A DNA stretch of 64,000 nt from Actinomycetes bacterium (GCA_025360585.1 JANYBW010000041.1:1-64000); one strand, 5' to 3'; positions 42,507 through 53,000 are shown, counted from the stretch's first letter. Translations and numbers: made by a program. Notes: generated from the letters alone by a model not told the origin.

Positions 42507-42947
42507 CTATCGCTGGCAGGTCGCGCAACGGCCGATGAGGTCGATGCGATGGTCAGTGATTGCGAAGCCATGATCTTGCGTCGCTCGTCGTGCCGCAGCA
42601 CGCAGCGCTCGTTCGATCGTCGGACTCGCCGCAATATCGACGACGATGCCGCAGCCTTCGCACACCAAGTGGTGATGGTGATGGCCCGAGAATCCTTCAG
42701 TGAGTTCGTAGCGACCATTGTCGTCGGAGGTCGCAATCCGCGTCACCACGCCAGCGTCTTGGAGCACCGAAAGATTGCGGTATGCCGAACTCAATGGCAG
42801 CCCATCGATCACCGCGACCAACTCGGGAACTGTCATGGGGCGATCCTTTGCGAGGAAGGCGTTCACCAGTAGTCGTCGATTCTCGGTGTAACGCTGATCA
42901 GCGTCGGCGAGGCACTGGGCAACTCGGTCGTGGAGCGCCGCGGTCAT
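42507..42947 (-). CDS. zur: Fur-family regulator, probably the zinc regulator Zur
   Basis: 146 residues: winged helix (YTENRRLLVNAFLAKDRPMTVPELVAVIDGLPLSSAYRNLSVL), the GHHHHHLVCEGCG metal site (about 88-100) and a C-terminal CATC making the structural Cys4 zinc site. Zur is favoured over Fur because it is the last gene of a znuA-znuC-znuB cluster, overlapping znuB by ATGA, and a Fur-type palindrome precedes znuA. It should repress zinc uptake when zinc is plentiful. Confidence 0.85.
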   Translation of the reverse strand: MTAALHDRVAQCLADADQRYTENRRLLVNAFLAKDRPMTVPELVAVIDGLPLSSAYRNLSVLQDAGVVTRIATSDDNGRYELTEGFSGHHHHHLVCEGCGIVVDIAASPTIERALRAAARRATQDHGFAITDHRIDLIGRCATCQR

Positions 42948-43786
42948 GCTGCTGCTCGGCCGTGATGCCGCATGCGGCGAGGCAACGAAACGCCGTACGC
43001 AACCACGAAGGCAGCCGCGGCCGCGAGGGCAATCGAAGCGCCGGGTGCTGCGTTGAGGTGATATGCCACCACAAAACCCACAAGCGCGCTTGCAATGCCG
43101 ATGGCAATGGCAACCGAGGTCATTCGCGCGACGTCGCGGGTGACGAGGCGCGCCGCTGCAGCTGGCGTGACCAACATCGATACCGCCATCAATGAACCGA
43201 CCGTGCGCAAAGCCACCACGACTGCGATCGCCAAGAGAATTAAAAAGACAGTGTGTACAACTTGAACGCGCACTCCGACTTGCGCCGCGTGATTCGGATC
43301 AAAGGTTGCCATCCGCAGATCGTGAAACAGCACGACAATGACACTCACACCAATCACGGTCAAGACTGCGTTCAGGATCACATCGCCGCGCTGCACCGTC
43401 AGTAGTTGGCCGAACAAGAAGTGGGTAAGCGCGCGACCGCTGTCGATACGCGAAATGATGAAGATCCCGACTGCAAACATCGTCGAGCTCAGGACCCCGA
43501 TTACCGAATCGTGCCCCAACTTCCGGTTCATCGAAAACAAGGCCAACAACACCACCATGACGATCCCGGCACCGATCGCCCCAAGCATGACGCTGCTCAC
43601 TCCACCGATCGCGTACCCGATCGCGACGCCACCAACGGTCGCGTGGCTCATCGCGTCACCGAGGTACGCGAGCCGCCGGAGCACGATCCACGTGCCCACC
43701 GTTGGCGCCAAAACTCCGATCATCACGCACGTAATCGCCGCGCGTTGCGTAAATGGCGACGAAAACGGATCGGTGAGCCAGTTCAC
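42944..43786 (-). CDS. znuB: zinc ABC transporter permease
   Basis: 280 residues from GTG 43786, overlapping the ATPase stop. About eight membrane helices; GTWIVLRRLAYLGDAMSHATVGGVAIGY (residues 30-57) is the family signature of ABC-3 metal permeases and LRTVGSLMAVSMLVTPAAAARLV (about 195) the second. It forms the channel for zinc or manganese delivered by the binding lipoprotein. Zinc is inferred from the co-encoded Zur. Confidence 0.88.
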   Translation of the reverse strand: MNWLTDPFSSPFTQRAAITCVMIGVLAPTVGTWIVLRRLAYLGDAMSHATVGGVAIGYAIGGVSSVMLGAIGAGIVMVVLLALFSMNRKLGHDSVIGVLSSTMFAVGIFIISRIDSGRALTHFLFGQLLTVQRGDVILNAVLTVIGVSVIVVLFHDLRMATFDPNHAAQVGVRVQVVHTVFLILLAIAVVVALRTVGSLMAVSMLVTPAAAARLVTRDVARMTSVAIAIGIASALVGFVVAYHLNAAPGASIALAAAAAFVVAYGVSLPRRMRHHGRAAA

Positions 43787-44586
43787 GACGAACCCTCCGA
43801 CGCCATCCTGTTCGGGCGAGAACCAAAGACAGAATCCAGCGTCTCGACATTCAGCACATCGGAGGGAACTCCGTCGGCGCAAACCGTCGTGTTGATCGCG
43901 ATGCAACGATCGAATTCGTTCCGTGCCAGTGCAAGATCGTGCGTTGCCAGCAACATCGTTACCCCGTCGTCTACGAGCTGGTGAAACAGCGCAAACAACT
44001 CGACGGTTGTAGGGACATCGACTCCGGAGAGGGATTCGTCGAGCAACACGATTTCGGCGTTCTGCGCAAGCGCCCGAGCCAGAAATGCTCGTTGAGCCTG
44101 CCCCCCGGACAACGTGCCGAGCGATTGCGATCCGATGCCTGCCAAATCAACTTGGGCGAGCGCACGTTTTGCGGCGGCGCGATCCTCTGCAGTCGGACGG
44201 CCGTACCACGACCTGAATCGTCGCCGCCCTGAAACCACCAGTTGCTCAACCGATATCGGAAAATCAAGGTCGATGTCGTTGCGTTGCGGGATAAACGCAA
44301 TACTTGTGCGCTGTCGATGGTGACAACACACACCGTCCAGGAATACTTCGCCATCGTGCGGCACAAATCCGGCCAAAGCACGAAACAAGCTTGATTTTCC
44401 TGCTCCATTGGGGCCCACGACTCCGACCAATTCGCCTTTTTGAATCACAAAATTCACGTTGTCGAGCGCGCGCGTTCGGCCGTAGCTGACACCCAACGAC
44501 TCCGCGATTAGCGCCGCACTGCCGGATGCTGCTTTGACTTGGTGTTCGCGTGCCCGGTGGCCGTGCACCGGCGAATGAGAATTCAT
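43783..44586 (-). CDS. znuC: zinc ABC transporter ATPase
   Basis: 267 residues: Walker A GVVGPNGAGKSSLF (about 56-69), signature LSGGQAQRAFLARAL, Walker B EIVLLDESLSGVD and switch His in LLATHD. IPQRNDIDLDFPISVEQLV is the Q-loop typical of metal-type ATPases. A ~25-residue His-containing N-terminal extension (HSPVHGHRAREHQ) precedes the domain and might bind zinc. It starts one base after the znuA stop. Confidence 0.88.
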   Translation of the reverse strand: MNSHSPVHGHRAREHQVKAASGSAALIAESLGVSYGRTRALDNVNFVIQKGELVGVVGPNGAGKSSLFRALAGFVPHDGEVFLDGVCCHHRQRTSIAFIPQRNDIDLDFPISVEQLVVSGRRRFRSWYGRPTAEDRAAAKRALAQVDLAGIGSQSLGTLSGGQAQRAFLARALAQNAEIVLLDESLSGVDVPTTVELFALFHQLVDDGVTMLLATHDLALARNEFDRCIAINTTVCADGVPSDVLNVETLDSVFGSRPNRMASEGSS

Positions 44587-44587
44587 G

Positions 44588-45550
44588 TCACGAACATCCC
44601 AATCCGGCCCGCAGCGTAACGAGGTTCAAACGCTGAAGCTCCAGATAGCCGAGATGTCGTTTGATTTGATCACGCGACAAGGTTTCAAGCGTGTCCAGCG
44701 TTGCGGTTCGGATTCCGAGATCTCGGGCCAGTGAGTTCGCGAGGTCGGCAGGCAAATTACGTTCGGTAAAAATCACATGGGCACTCGCGACGCGAGCTGC
44801 CGCGGCGATCGATTCGAGATTTTTCGCCGAAGGTTGCGCTTCGGGGTCATTCCCCGCGATCGGCACTGCCGTCAAGCTGTATCGACGAGCGAGATACCCG
44901 AAGGCCGCGTGGCCAGTCACGAATGTGCGAGAACTGCAGTTGAGGAGACCTTGCAACATATCGCGATCGAGTTCGAGCAGGCGCGCTCGATACGCAGCGG
45001 CATTGGCACGGATCGCGCGTGTCGCGTTCGGAGCCGCGGCGATGAGTGCCGTGCTCGTCGCTTGCACCATCGCGTTCATATTGTTCGGATCGAGCCACAC
45101 ATGTGGGTCGTGATGGTCCAGCGCGATGCCGCGCAATAGATCAACTTGGCGAACCGACGGGGCCAAATCGGCACGCGCCGAATCGATTTGGGGTTGAAAT
45201 TTATCGCCCAGGAACAAGACGACGTTCGCGCGGTGTAGTTCAGCGACCTGATCAACGGTGAGTTCGTACTCGTGTGCTTCCGCGCTCGGGGGCACCATAC
45301 TCACTACGTCGACCGCGCTCCCGCCCACCTGCTTGGCAATTTCCGCCAGGGTTGTAAATGACGCCACAACCCGAACCCGACCGTCGCCCAGCGGTGCCTG
45401 AGAAGATGACGAGCACGCAGCACCGCCAGACATCAGTGCGGCCAACATCAACGCGGCCACAATCGATGCGTAACTCGAACCGCATCGATCCCTCAGACTG
45501 CGCCTGCAAATACCACGCTGACAAATACTGCGGATAGCTCTTGACGTCAC
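44588..45550 (-). CDS. znuA: zinc-binding lipoprotein of the ABC importer
   Basis: About 320 residues. A hydrophobic signal (SIVAALMLAALMSGGAAC) ends in a lipobox-like Cys. Family marks are VRVVASFTTLAEIAKQVGG, the first ligand His in PPSAEAHEYELT, HHDPHVWLDPNNMNAM, FVTGHAAFGYLARRY and IFTERNLPADLANSLARDLG. The usual His-rich loop is short. Start is uncertain between GTG 45550 and TTG 45553. The Zur-type box lies about 20 bases upstream. Confidence 0.85.
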   Translation of the reverse strand: MTSRAIRSICQRGICRRSLRDRCGSSYASIVAALMLAALMSGGAACSSSSQAPLGDGRVRVVASFTTLAEIAKQVGGSAVDVVSMVPPSAEAHEYELTVDQVAELHRANVVLFLGDKFQPQIDSARADLAPSVRQVDLLRGIALDHHDPHVWLDPNNMNAMVQATSTALIAAAPNATRAIRANAAAYRARLLELDRDMLQGLLNCSSRTFVTGHAAFGYLARRYSLTAVPIAGNDPEAQPSAKNLESIAAAARVASAHVIFTERNLPADLANSLARDLGIRTATLDTLETLSRDQIKRHLGYLELQRLNLVTLRAGLGCS

Positions 45551-45572
45551 CAACCGACCATATCATCAAGAC

Positions 45573-45587
45573 TGAGAATCATTATCA
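45573..45587. promoter_or_regulatory. Zur/Fur-type operator
   Basis: TGAGAATCATTATCA is a 7-1-7 inverted repeat with a single mismatch, fitting the TGAnAATnATTnTCA form of Fur-superfamily boxes. It lies just before znuA in a 60-base gap with the convergent-side gene start absent, so it should control znuA-znuC-znuB-zur and make zur autoregulated. Confidence 0.75.
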
Positions 45588-45612
45588 TTATTGACTTGTT
45601 CCAACCGAACGG

Positions 45613-47157
45613 CTAAAAGTGGGTCGCGATCGGGTCCAGATAGCGTTCGAAGTAAAACAACACGTAACGGCCGTCTACTACGCGTCGAGCCCGCACCGAA
45701 TGAACCGCAATCCATTTCGACATGGCCTTGTCACGGTTGCTGTACGCGGTGAGTACCCAAACACGCGAGCGGGCCGAGTCGACGATCTTGCGCGCTTGTG
45801 GGTCTCTAGCGATACCAATCGAAGACAACACCACTGAACCGTTCGCTTCGAAATCCGCGCCATAGCAAAGCCAATAGTCGGCATACACCCGCGTCAGATT
45901 CCGACGATGCAATACCACCAATAATTCGTTCGGGCTCGTTACGCCGAGATCTGGATACCCGAGGTGATCAGCAATGTCTGCCATCTCACGCGTATTCGCG
46001 ATTCCAAAGCTCAACACGAAAGTCACGATGAGTACCAGCATCGCGATATTTTTCGCGGCCGCGGCCACAAAGAGTCCGAGAAACGGCACCGCTAACAGCG
46101 CGTAGCGAGGCTCATAGACCGAATACGTGCCAGTCGGGTACGTGATCAAAAAGAAATACGATCCGACGATCAACAGTACCAAGCTGAACGACCTGTGATC
46201 CTCACGATCTTCGCTCGCTCGAAACGCCCGCACCCGCGTATACGCCATCTTGAACGCGACCAACAATGCCACGACGAGCAACGTGCGGTACACAATTCTC
46301 CCAAGCCCATCGATGAGCCAATCGCCGTGTTGGCTCCGGCGAAGCCCCAAAATCCTCGGCAAGAGTTGGTCATACGCTCGGTACAACCGATCCGAATAGA
46401 CCGTGTCCTTGAACGGTTGATCGAACACCGCGGATCCGTATTTCGCCCAACCGATGAACCATTGCGTGGCGCCCAGTGCACCGGAAGCCGCGACGATACC
46501 CACGGACCGAACATCGGGACGCTGTCGCACGACGAGCCAGAGTGCTGTAGGACCCAACACCACTGCGCTTTGGCCGTTTTGGTAAAACGCGAATCCGACC
46601 AAAAAGCCAAACAGCACCGCGTCCCGTGTCGGCCAGCGGCCAGCGCGATCCTTGTCGACGATTCGCACCGCACACAGCACCGCCGCTACTACGCACACGA
46701 ACGTCAGCCAATAGATGCCGCGCGATTTTGTCGCGAGCAAAACTGTTCCGGGCCAGCCAAACACCAATGCTCCTGCGACCCTTGCCCGCCATCGATCACG
46801 AAGGACGCGATAGCCAACCCGCGTGGTCAGCCATGCACCAATCGCCGACAGCACCAACGACACCACTTTGAGGGTCATCGCCGAACGGTGAATTTTCAAC
46901 GCGAGCGCGACCAACGTGGGCTCGCCAGTGCCTCCATAATGCTGCCCCCAATAGAACAATGGCGGTATGTGGCCGTGAGAAATCCAATCCGCCATCAAAG
47001 CGACGGTGGCTTCATCGCTATCGAGACGCCCCGCTGGCGACAACAAGAGCCGCATCCGGAGTACGAAACCCGACACCAATAGAACGACGACACCAAACCC
47101 GAATACGCGGTCGGCCCAAATATTTCGCGTTACCCCAATTTGCGATCGCCTCACCAC
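45613..47157 (-). CDS. GT-C-type membrane glycosyltransferase (GT39/ArnT-like)
   Basis: 514 residues with about ten membrane helices. GRLDSDEATVALMADWISHG (residues about 43-62) puts an acidic DxDE pair in the first external loop, the catalytic feature of GT-C enzymes that use polyprenyl-phosphate sugars. YWGQHYGGTGEPTL is a second external-loop motif. The C-terminal ~120 residues form a soluble domain (LLVVLHRRNLTRVYADYWLCYGADFEANG). Acceptor unknown; surface glycan or protein glycosylation is plausible. Confidence 0.7.
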   Translation of the reverse strand: MVRRSQIGVTRNIWADRVFGFGVVVLLVSGFVLRMRLLLSPAGRLDSDEATVALMADWISHGHIPPLFYWGQHYGGTGEPTLVALALKIHRSAMTLKVVSLVLSAIGAWLTTRVGYRVLRDRWRARVAGALVFGWPGTVLLATKSRGIYWLTFVCVVAAVLCAVRIVDKDRAGRWPTRDAVLFGFLVGFAFYQNGQSAVVLGPTALWLVVRQRPDVRSVGIVAASGALGATQWFIGWAKYGSAVFDQPFKDTVYSDRLYRAYDQLLPRILGLRRSQHGDWLIDGLGRIVYRTLLVVALLVAFKMAYTRVRAFRASEDREDHRSFSLVLLIVGSYFFLITYPTGTYSVYEPRYALLAVPFLGLFVAAAAKNIAMLVLIVTFVLSFGIANTREMADIADHLGYPDLGVTSPNELLVVLHRRNLTRVYADYWLCYGADFEANGSVVLSSIGIARDPQARKIVDSARSRVWVLTAYSNRDKAMSKWIAVHSVRARRVVDGRYVLFYFERYLDPIATHF

Positions 47158-47221
47158 GACACTTTAGCGACTCAGCGAATCACTCAGCTGCGCACCCTCA
47201 TAGCTCCAGGTTTCGTCGTCG

Positions 47222-50200
47222 TTAACTCACGTTTACGGTTTGGATGATGGAAGTTTGTGCGCCCTTGTCGTCGGTGATGGTGAGCGTCACGATGTAGCTA
47301 CCGGCCACCGCGTAAGTGTGCCCACCGCTCGGAACCGCACCCGTCGCCGTCGACCCGTCACCAAAGCTCCAGTTGTACGCGACAACCGAACCGTCGGGAT
47401 CCGAGGATGCCGCTGCGCTCGCCGCGCAGTTGAGACCAAGGCAGTTCGCAGCGATCACGGCGATCGGCGCTTGGTTCGCGACCCGAACTACAAGGTCATC
47501 GAAACTAAAGGTCAACGGCAACGGCGTTGTTCCTTGCACCCAAGTCGTGATGCCTACCGCGCCGGAGGTTTGCAGCGAAGCGGAGGCATCAGTCACTGAA
47601 ACATTCCAGCCCGCGGGTTCCGCAGTGCCATCCACCCAAACTTTGATTTTGATTGTCGTCGGGTTTGTGCCCATAACGTTCATGCGCACCCGGTAAAACT
47701 GGTTCGGAACCATAGCGAGACCGGTCGAGGCCTCAGCGCCGATCAGTGCGGACGATGACCCGGTCACCAAACGATACGCGCCGACAAAAACACCGGTAGC
47801 CCCGAAGCGGATTCGCGCTCGATACTCGTTGGCTGCGTTGACGGAACGCCCCACGACGTTGACCCAATATCCGGTACCGACCGGCGTTTGGTCCGCGGCC
47901 ACTCGTAACTGCACATCAGCGTCGGGTAACGGCGAGCCAAACAGCCGAGCAAATCCAGCAGTATTGACCGAAGTCAATTTCTGGGTCGCCACACTGCCGT
48001 TCACCGCAAAGCCGTTCCCCGCGATCGTGTAGGCACCGCCGCTGTCAGCGTTGCCCCATCCGTTGGCAATCGTTCGGGTGAACCCATCGGTAATCAACGG
48101 CAAGCTCGCAGGAGGAAGCGTCGTCGTCGAAGCGTTCGTCACCGAAGCCTGGGCGCCTTGGTTATCAGTGACCGTGAGCGAAACTGGCCAGGTGCCGGGG
48201 ATCGAAAAGGCATGAGTGGAGGTCACGCCAGCTCCGGTCGAACCGTCGGAATAGGTCCACGCGTAACTTGAGATTGTGCCGTCGGGATCGCTCGATGCTG
48301 TCGCGTCGTATTGGCAGACCAGTACGGAACAATTCGTAGCGAAGCTGGCGATTGGTGGCAAGTTCGCACCGCCCACAGTCACGGGGAACGTCTGCGCGGC
48401 TCCGACCTGCGCGCCGGAGCCATCAGTCACGGTCAACGTTGTGGTGTAGGTACCCGCAGCTGCGTAGGTGTGGTTGGTCGTGACGCCAGTAGCCGTCGTT
48501 CCGTCGCCAAAACTCCATTGATAGTTCGCCACGGCACCGTCGGGATCGCTGGACGCGCCGCCGTTGAAACTGCATGCAAGCGCAGTGCACGTTTTGGTGA
48601 AGCTCGCAATGGGAAAGTGATTCGTGGAGCCCAGCACAATGTCGTCGTAGCTGAAATTGACGGGAACGGTTGTGCCCGAAACGTAACTCGAGAGCGCGAA
48701 TGAACCGGCGGCTTGCAAAGTCGGTGTTGCATCGGTTTGCGAAACCGTCCAGGTGTTTGGTTCTGGTTGACCATCGAGCCAGACCCGCGCCCGGATCAGC
48801 GTTGGGTTAACTCCCAGAACTTGCGCGCGAATTTGGTATTGCAGATTTGCCGTGGCAGCTAAGGGCGTAACCACCTCGCTACCAATGAACGAACTGGTAG
48901 AGCTATTTGGGAGTTTGATTGCAGATAACGCAATCCCATTCGTTGCGAACTTCACACGGACTCGATATTCATTGATCGAATTCACGCGGCGCACGATGTA
49001 GGAGATCCAGTGACCGTTTCCCGTCGGCGCGCGATCTGTAGCAAAGCGGACCCTCAATTCGGTGTCGGTGCTCGCAATATTTGGCAACGCTGAGCTCAAC
49101 GTTGATCCCAAGGCGGTGATTGCCTGACGGCCAGCTCCTCCACTCACCGAGGCGTTCGCGCTGGTGCCGGAAGTAGACCATGCACCACCAAGATCCGCGT
49201 TGCCCCAACCATTCGAAACCGTGCGACCAAACCCGTCGGTGGCGTACGGGCCAGGATCAGTTGGAATTCCGGTCACAACGTTTTGGGTCACCGTAGCGAC
49301 ACCGCCGAGATCATCAGTGACCGTCAACGTCGCGGGCCAGGTACCCGCGATGGGAAATGCATGATTCACGATCGCGCCCGTCGCGCTGCTGCCATCGCTA
49401 AAGGACCACGCGTACGAAACGATCGTTCCATCCACATCCGAGGAAGTCGCTGCGTTCACGGTGCACTGAAGCGCGTTGCACGCGGAAGTGAACGCGGCAG
49501 TTGGCAATACGTTGGGTCCGGTTACGCCAACGATGTGCTGGCTAACTCCAGTCAAACCGACGTTGTCGGCGACGGTCAGCGTCACGTTGTACTGGCCCGA
49601 ATACGGATAGGTGTGCGCCGGGCTCACACCCGTACCAAGAGTTCCGTCACCGAAGTTCCATATATAACCAGCAATCGAACCATCAGGATCTGCCGACGCG
49701 CTGCCGTCAAATGTGCATTGAAATTGCACGCAACTTTGTGTGAACGAAGCAACCGGGCGATCGCTTGCAGGTGTAGTCGCAATTGTCGTCGCACCGAGGT
49801 TATCGGTGAGCGTCAACATGATCGTGTACCCCGCACTCGCATACACGTGGTTCGCGATCGGGCCGGTTGCTGTCGCGCCATCGCCGAAGTCCCACGCGTA
49901 CGAAACGATGGAGCCGTCGGGGTCGATCGATTGCGACGCGTCCACCGAGCAACTCAACGAGACACAATTCGCGTTCAACACCGCGGTCGCCGCGACGTTG
50001 TTTTGTGACAAACGCGCGTAGTACAACGGCTGGCGAAAATCGTTGATCGTGCCACCCACTGGTACCGACGCGATTGGCAACGTCGTGAGGGGAATACCGT
50101 TTCGATACGCAATTGTTGGATAGTCGGTAAGCATTCGCCCCAACGAGGAAAGGGGCATCCAGCCAGTCAACATCGGAGTTGCATGCAGCGCGGTCGTCGG

Positions 50201-51385
50201 TGCCCAAGTCGCGCCACCATCCGTTGACTCCGTCGTAACGGCAGTAATCGCGCAGGTTGCCGTTGTGCAATTCGCAACGGGCATCTGAAAGAACTGAAGA
50301 TCAAGCTGCGCCGTAGGGCCAGACGTCCCCGGTTTCACCCCCATACCAGCAATGAAGTGATCGACCGTGCTCGAAATGGGATCCACATCCACGCGCTGCA
50401 ACGCGGACCACGTCAGCGGTTCATCGGATTTCACCCACACCACATCGTTGCTCGCGCAGCCCGCACGAAAAGCGCAGTCGTACCACGCCGCATAGACGCG
50501 TCCGGTCGAATCCACCGCAGCGCTGGGTTTCGGACGGTCCCGCATGCCACCGACCACGTCATGGTGCACCATCGGTGCCACAGTCACCGGATTATTGAAG
50601 GTCGCGCCGCCATCGGTGGAACGAAACGCGAGGATGTTCGTATCGGTTGTGTCCGTGGCCACCACAACCAACATCCCATCGGGGCGCACCACTGGGTTCA
50701 CGTTGTAACCCACGGCGTTGTTTGGAGTACCGACGGGCGCAGACCAACTAGCTCCACCATCGTCGGTGTGAACCGTCTGGAATCGGAAGTTCAGCGTGTC
50801 GGACGAATAGACGATGTAACAACGGCCATACAACGCACTCGACGTTGTGTTGTCACACACCGTCCAGTCTTTGTCCGGGCGATTGGTATTGACGACCGAC
50901 GTTGGCGCGCTCCAATTCAGCCCGTCGCTGGAGCGCGTCATGAACATCTCGGTCTCTTGATAGCTGGAACCAACCAGCGCCATTCCGATCGTCGTGATGA
51001 TGAACTGCGCGTGCTTGCGGTCGTACGCCACCGTCATGTTCACTGTGCGCGGGTAGATACCGGCCGGATTCGTCGCAGTCGTGATACTGGGGACCAAACC
51101 GCTTGTCCAGGTTGTACCGCCGTCAACTGATGTCGCCCAACCAGTTGCCGCGGCGCCGCTGCCACTCGCCGCAAATCGCCCCACCTGGTACGTCGAAACG
51201 ATCGTTGATCCCCATGCGGCCGTCACGGGCTCGACAATGCTTTGGTGCTGCGACCCACCGCCGACCAGCGGATCCGTGGCCGCGATTGCAACGTAGGGCG
51301 CGGCGCTAGCTGGCTGGACCAAGGTGCTCAAGGCCCCGCTGACAACTGCAAGCGCGACTGCTATACGAATGGATGCATGTCGCAT
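47222..51385 (-). CDS. large secreted propeller/PKD multidomain protein
   Basis: 1387 residues. A Sec signal (IRIAVALAVVSGALSTLVQPASA) is followed by a sialidase-like beta-propeller (35-455) with BNR/Asp-box-like RSSDGLNWS, TDDGGASWS, STDGGATFN and STDGGATWA. Then PKD domains at about 460-535, 540-622 and 628-705; a laminin-G-like domain (710-915); two PKDs (920-1085); a second similar laminin-G-like domain (1090-1300); and a final PKD (1305-1387). Every PKD has Cys-x4-Cys in its first strands. No catalytic set or anchor is evident. GGAGG lies 11 bases before the ATG. Confidence 0.8.
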   Translation of the reverse strand: MRHASIRIAVALAVVSGALSTLVQPASAAPYVAIAATDPLVGGGSQHQSIVEPVTAAWGSTIVSTYQVGRFAASGSGAAATGWATSVDGGTTWTSGLVPSITTATNPAGIYPRTVNMTVAYDRKHAQFIITTIGMALVGSSYQETEMFMTRSSDGLNWSAPTSVVNTNRPDKDWTVCDNTTSSALYGRCYIVYSSDTLNFRFQTVHTDDGGASWSAPVGTPNNAVGYNVNPVVRPDGMLVVVATDTTDTNILAFRSTDGGATFNNPVTVAPMVHHDVVGGMRDRPKPSAAVDSTGRVYAAWYDCAFRAGCASNDVVWVKSDEPLTWSALQRVDVDPISSTVDHFIAGMGVKPGTSGPTAQLDLQFFQMPVANCTTATCAITAVTTESTDGGATWAPTTALHATPMLTGWMPLSSLGRMLTDYPTIAYRNGIPLTTLPIASVPVGGTINDFRQPLYYARLSQNNVAATAVLNANCVSLSCSVDASQSIDPDGSIVSYAWDFGDGATATGPIANHVYASAGYTIMLTLTDNLGATTIATTPASDRPVASFTQSCVQFQCTFDGSASADPDGSIAGYIWNFGDGTLGTGVSPAHTYPYSGQYNVTLTVADNVGLTGVSQHIVGVTGPNVLPTAAFTSACNALQCTVNAATSSDVDGTIVSYAWSFSDGSSATGAIVNHAFPIAGTWPATLTVTDDLGGVATVTQNVVTGIPTDPGPYATDGFGRTVSNGWGNADLGGAWSTSGTSANASVSGGAGRQAITALGSTLSSALPNIASTDTELRVRFATDRAPTGNGHWISYIVRRVNSINEYRVRVKFATNGIALSAIKLPNSSTSSFIGSEVVTPLAATANLQYQIRAQVLGVNPTLIRARVWLDGQPEPNTWTVSQTDATPTLQAAGSFALSSYVSGTTVPVNFSYDDIVLGSTNHFPIASFTKTCTALACSFNGGASSDPDGAVANYQWSFGDGTTATGVTTNHTYAAAGTYTTTLTVTDGSGAQVGAAQTFPVTVGGANLPPIASFATNCSVLVCQYDATASSDPDGTISSYAWTYSDGSTGAGVTSTHAFSIPGTWPVSLTVTDNQGAQASVTNASTTTLPPASLPLITDGFTRTIANGWGNADSGGAYTIAGNGFAVNGSVATQKLTSVNTAGFARLFGSPLPDADVQLRVAADQTPVGTGYWVNVVGRSVNAANEYRARIRFGATGVFVGAYRLVTGSSSALIGAEASTGLAMVPNQFYRVRMNVMGTNPTTIKIKVWVDGTAEPAGWNVSVTDASASLQTSGAVGITTWVQGTTPLPLTFSFDDLVVRVANQAPIAVIAANCLGLNCAASAAASSDPDGSVVAYNWSFGDGSTATGAVPSGGHTYAVAGSYIVTLTITDDKGAQTSIIQTVNVS

Positions 51386-51533
51386 CGTGTGAAAACCTCC
51401 GCCGACGCGCCCTGGCTGGTGGCGCGAATGAATACAAAGATTATCACGAATGCGACAAATTGACCAGGGCCGTACGGCTCAGAACAACGCTTCAGCCGTC
51501 ACATTTCTCAACCGACAATGGTCACACTTCGGC

Positions 51534-53000
51534 CTAATACGGGGCATCGACGTCACCGAGTTCCACGTACACCGTCTTGCGTTGGGTGTAGTGCTCGATC
51601 GCAGCGTGGCTATTTTCGCGGCCAATCCCCGACTGCTTCACGCCGCCGAACGGCACTTCGATCGGAGTCAGGTTGTAGTTGTTGATCCAAACGATGCCCG
51701 CTTCAAGTTGAGCCGCAACCCGGTGCCCGCGGCTGAGGTTCTGGGTAAAGACGCCGGCGGCGAGCCCAAATCGAGTGTCGTTTGCGCGAGCCACAACTTC
51801 GGTTTCGTCATCGAAGACCAAGACGGTCATCACTGGCCCGAAGATCTCCTCCTGCACAATCGCCATGTCGTCGGTGCACGCGTCGAAAATCGTGGGGCGC
51901 ACGAAACAGCCCGCGTCGAGGATGGCGTTCCCTGAGGCTCGGCCACCACCGGAAACAACCACGGCCCCTGCCGCAATACCCGCGTCGATATAGGCCAAGA
52001 CCTTGGCCATATGCGCTTGAGAAATAAGCGCGCCGACATGGGTTGCCGGATCAAGTGGATCACCGATAATGAGCGCGTCGGTGCGCACTCGAAGCGCCTC
52101 GACGAACTCATCGTGAATCGAGCGGTGCACGAACACCCGAGTGCCGTTCGAACACACTTCACCCTGGGTATAAAAATTCGCGAGCAGCGCCGCGGAGACC
52201 GCGTTCGTGAGATTCGCATCCTCAAAGACAACGAGCGGTGATTTTCCGCCCAGCTCGAGGGTCACGTGCTTCAAGGTGCTCGCCGCCGCGGCCATCACGC
52301 GTTTACCGGTTCCCACCTCTCCCGTCAGCGACACCTTGGCGACATCCGGATGCGCGGTCAACGCTTCGCCGGTGCGTGCATCGCCTTGCACCACATTGAA
52401 CACACCATCGGGGAGGCCAGCCTCACGGTAGATTTCGGCCAACTTGATTGCGGTCAGGGGAGTGAGCTCCGCGGGCTTAAACACCATGGCGTTGCCACAC
52501 GCGAGCGCAGGCGCGGATTTCCAACATGCGATTTGCAGTGGATAGTTCCATGCGCCAATCCCTGCGCAGACTCCCAACGGCTCGCGCCGCGTGTATGCGA
52601 ACGATCCACCGAGATCAAAATGCTCACCGTGCAGGGTCGCGGCCATCCCCGCGAAATATTCGATGCAATCGGCGCCGCTCAGCACATCTACGGCGATCGC
52701 CTCACTGATTGGCTTGCCCGTGTCGAGCACTTCCATTCGGGCCAGCTCATCGTTGCGCTCGCGCAGTATCGCAGCGGCGCGATTCAGGATTCGGCCTCGT
52801 TCGGCTCCGGTCATTGCTGACCAAACTTGGAATCCCTTCGTCGCGGATTCCACTGCCCGATCCACATCGGCGACGTTTGCGTGTTGAACCTGGGCAAGGT
52901 GGTCACCCGTAGCCGGGTTGCGCGTCTCAAAGATCTCGCCCGAACTCGCGTCGACCAGCGCTCCGCCAATGAACAACTGCACAATGGGGAACGTTGTCAT
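51534..53000 (-). CDS. betB: betaine aldehyde dehydrogenase
   Basis: 488 residues, standard ALDH length. [19 protein letters not shown] carries the general-base Glu, [17 protein letters not shown] the catalytic Cys, and [15 protein letters not shown] the C-terminal NAD-domain motif. [28 protein letters not shown] is typical of BetB-type enzymes. It oxidises betaine aldehyde to glycine betaine with NAD(P). The ATG overlaps the choline dehydrogenase stop (ATGA), which settles the substrate more firmly than sequence alone. Confidence 0.88.
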   Translation of the reverse strand: MTTFPIVQLFIGGALVDASSGEIFETRNPATGDHLAQVQHANVADVDRAVESATKGFQVWSAMTGAERGRILNRAAAILRERNDELARMEVLDTGKPISEAIAVDVLSGADCIEYFAGMAATLHGEHFDLGGSFAYTRREPLGVCAGIGAWNYPLQIACWKSAPALACGNAMVFKPAELTPLTAIKLAEIYREAGLPDGVFNVVQGDARTGEALTAHPDVAKVSLTGEVGTGKRVMAAAASTLKHVTLELGGKSPLVVFEDANLTNAVSAALLANFYTQGEVCSNGTRVFVHRSIHDEFVEALRVRTDALIIGDPLDPATHVGALISQAHMAKVLAYIDAGIAAGAVVVSGGGRASGNAILDAGCFVRPTIFDACTDDMAIVQEEIFGPVMTVLVFDDETEVVARANDTRFGLAAGVFTQNLSRGHRVAAQLEAGIVWINNYNLTPIEVPFGGVKQSGIGRENSHAAIEHYTQRKTVYVELGDVDAPY

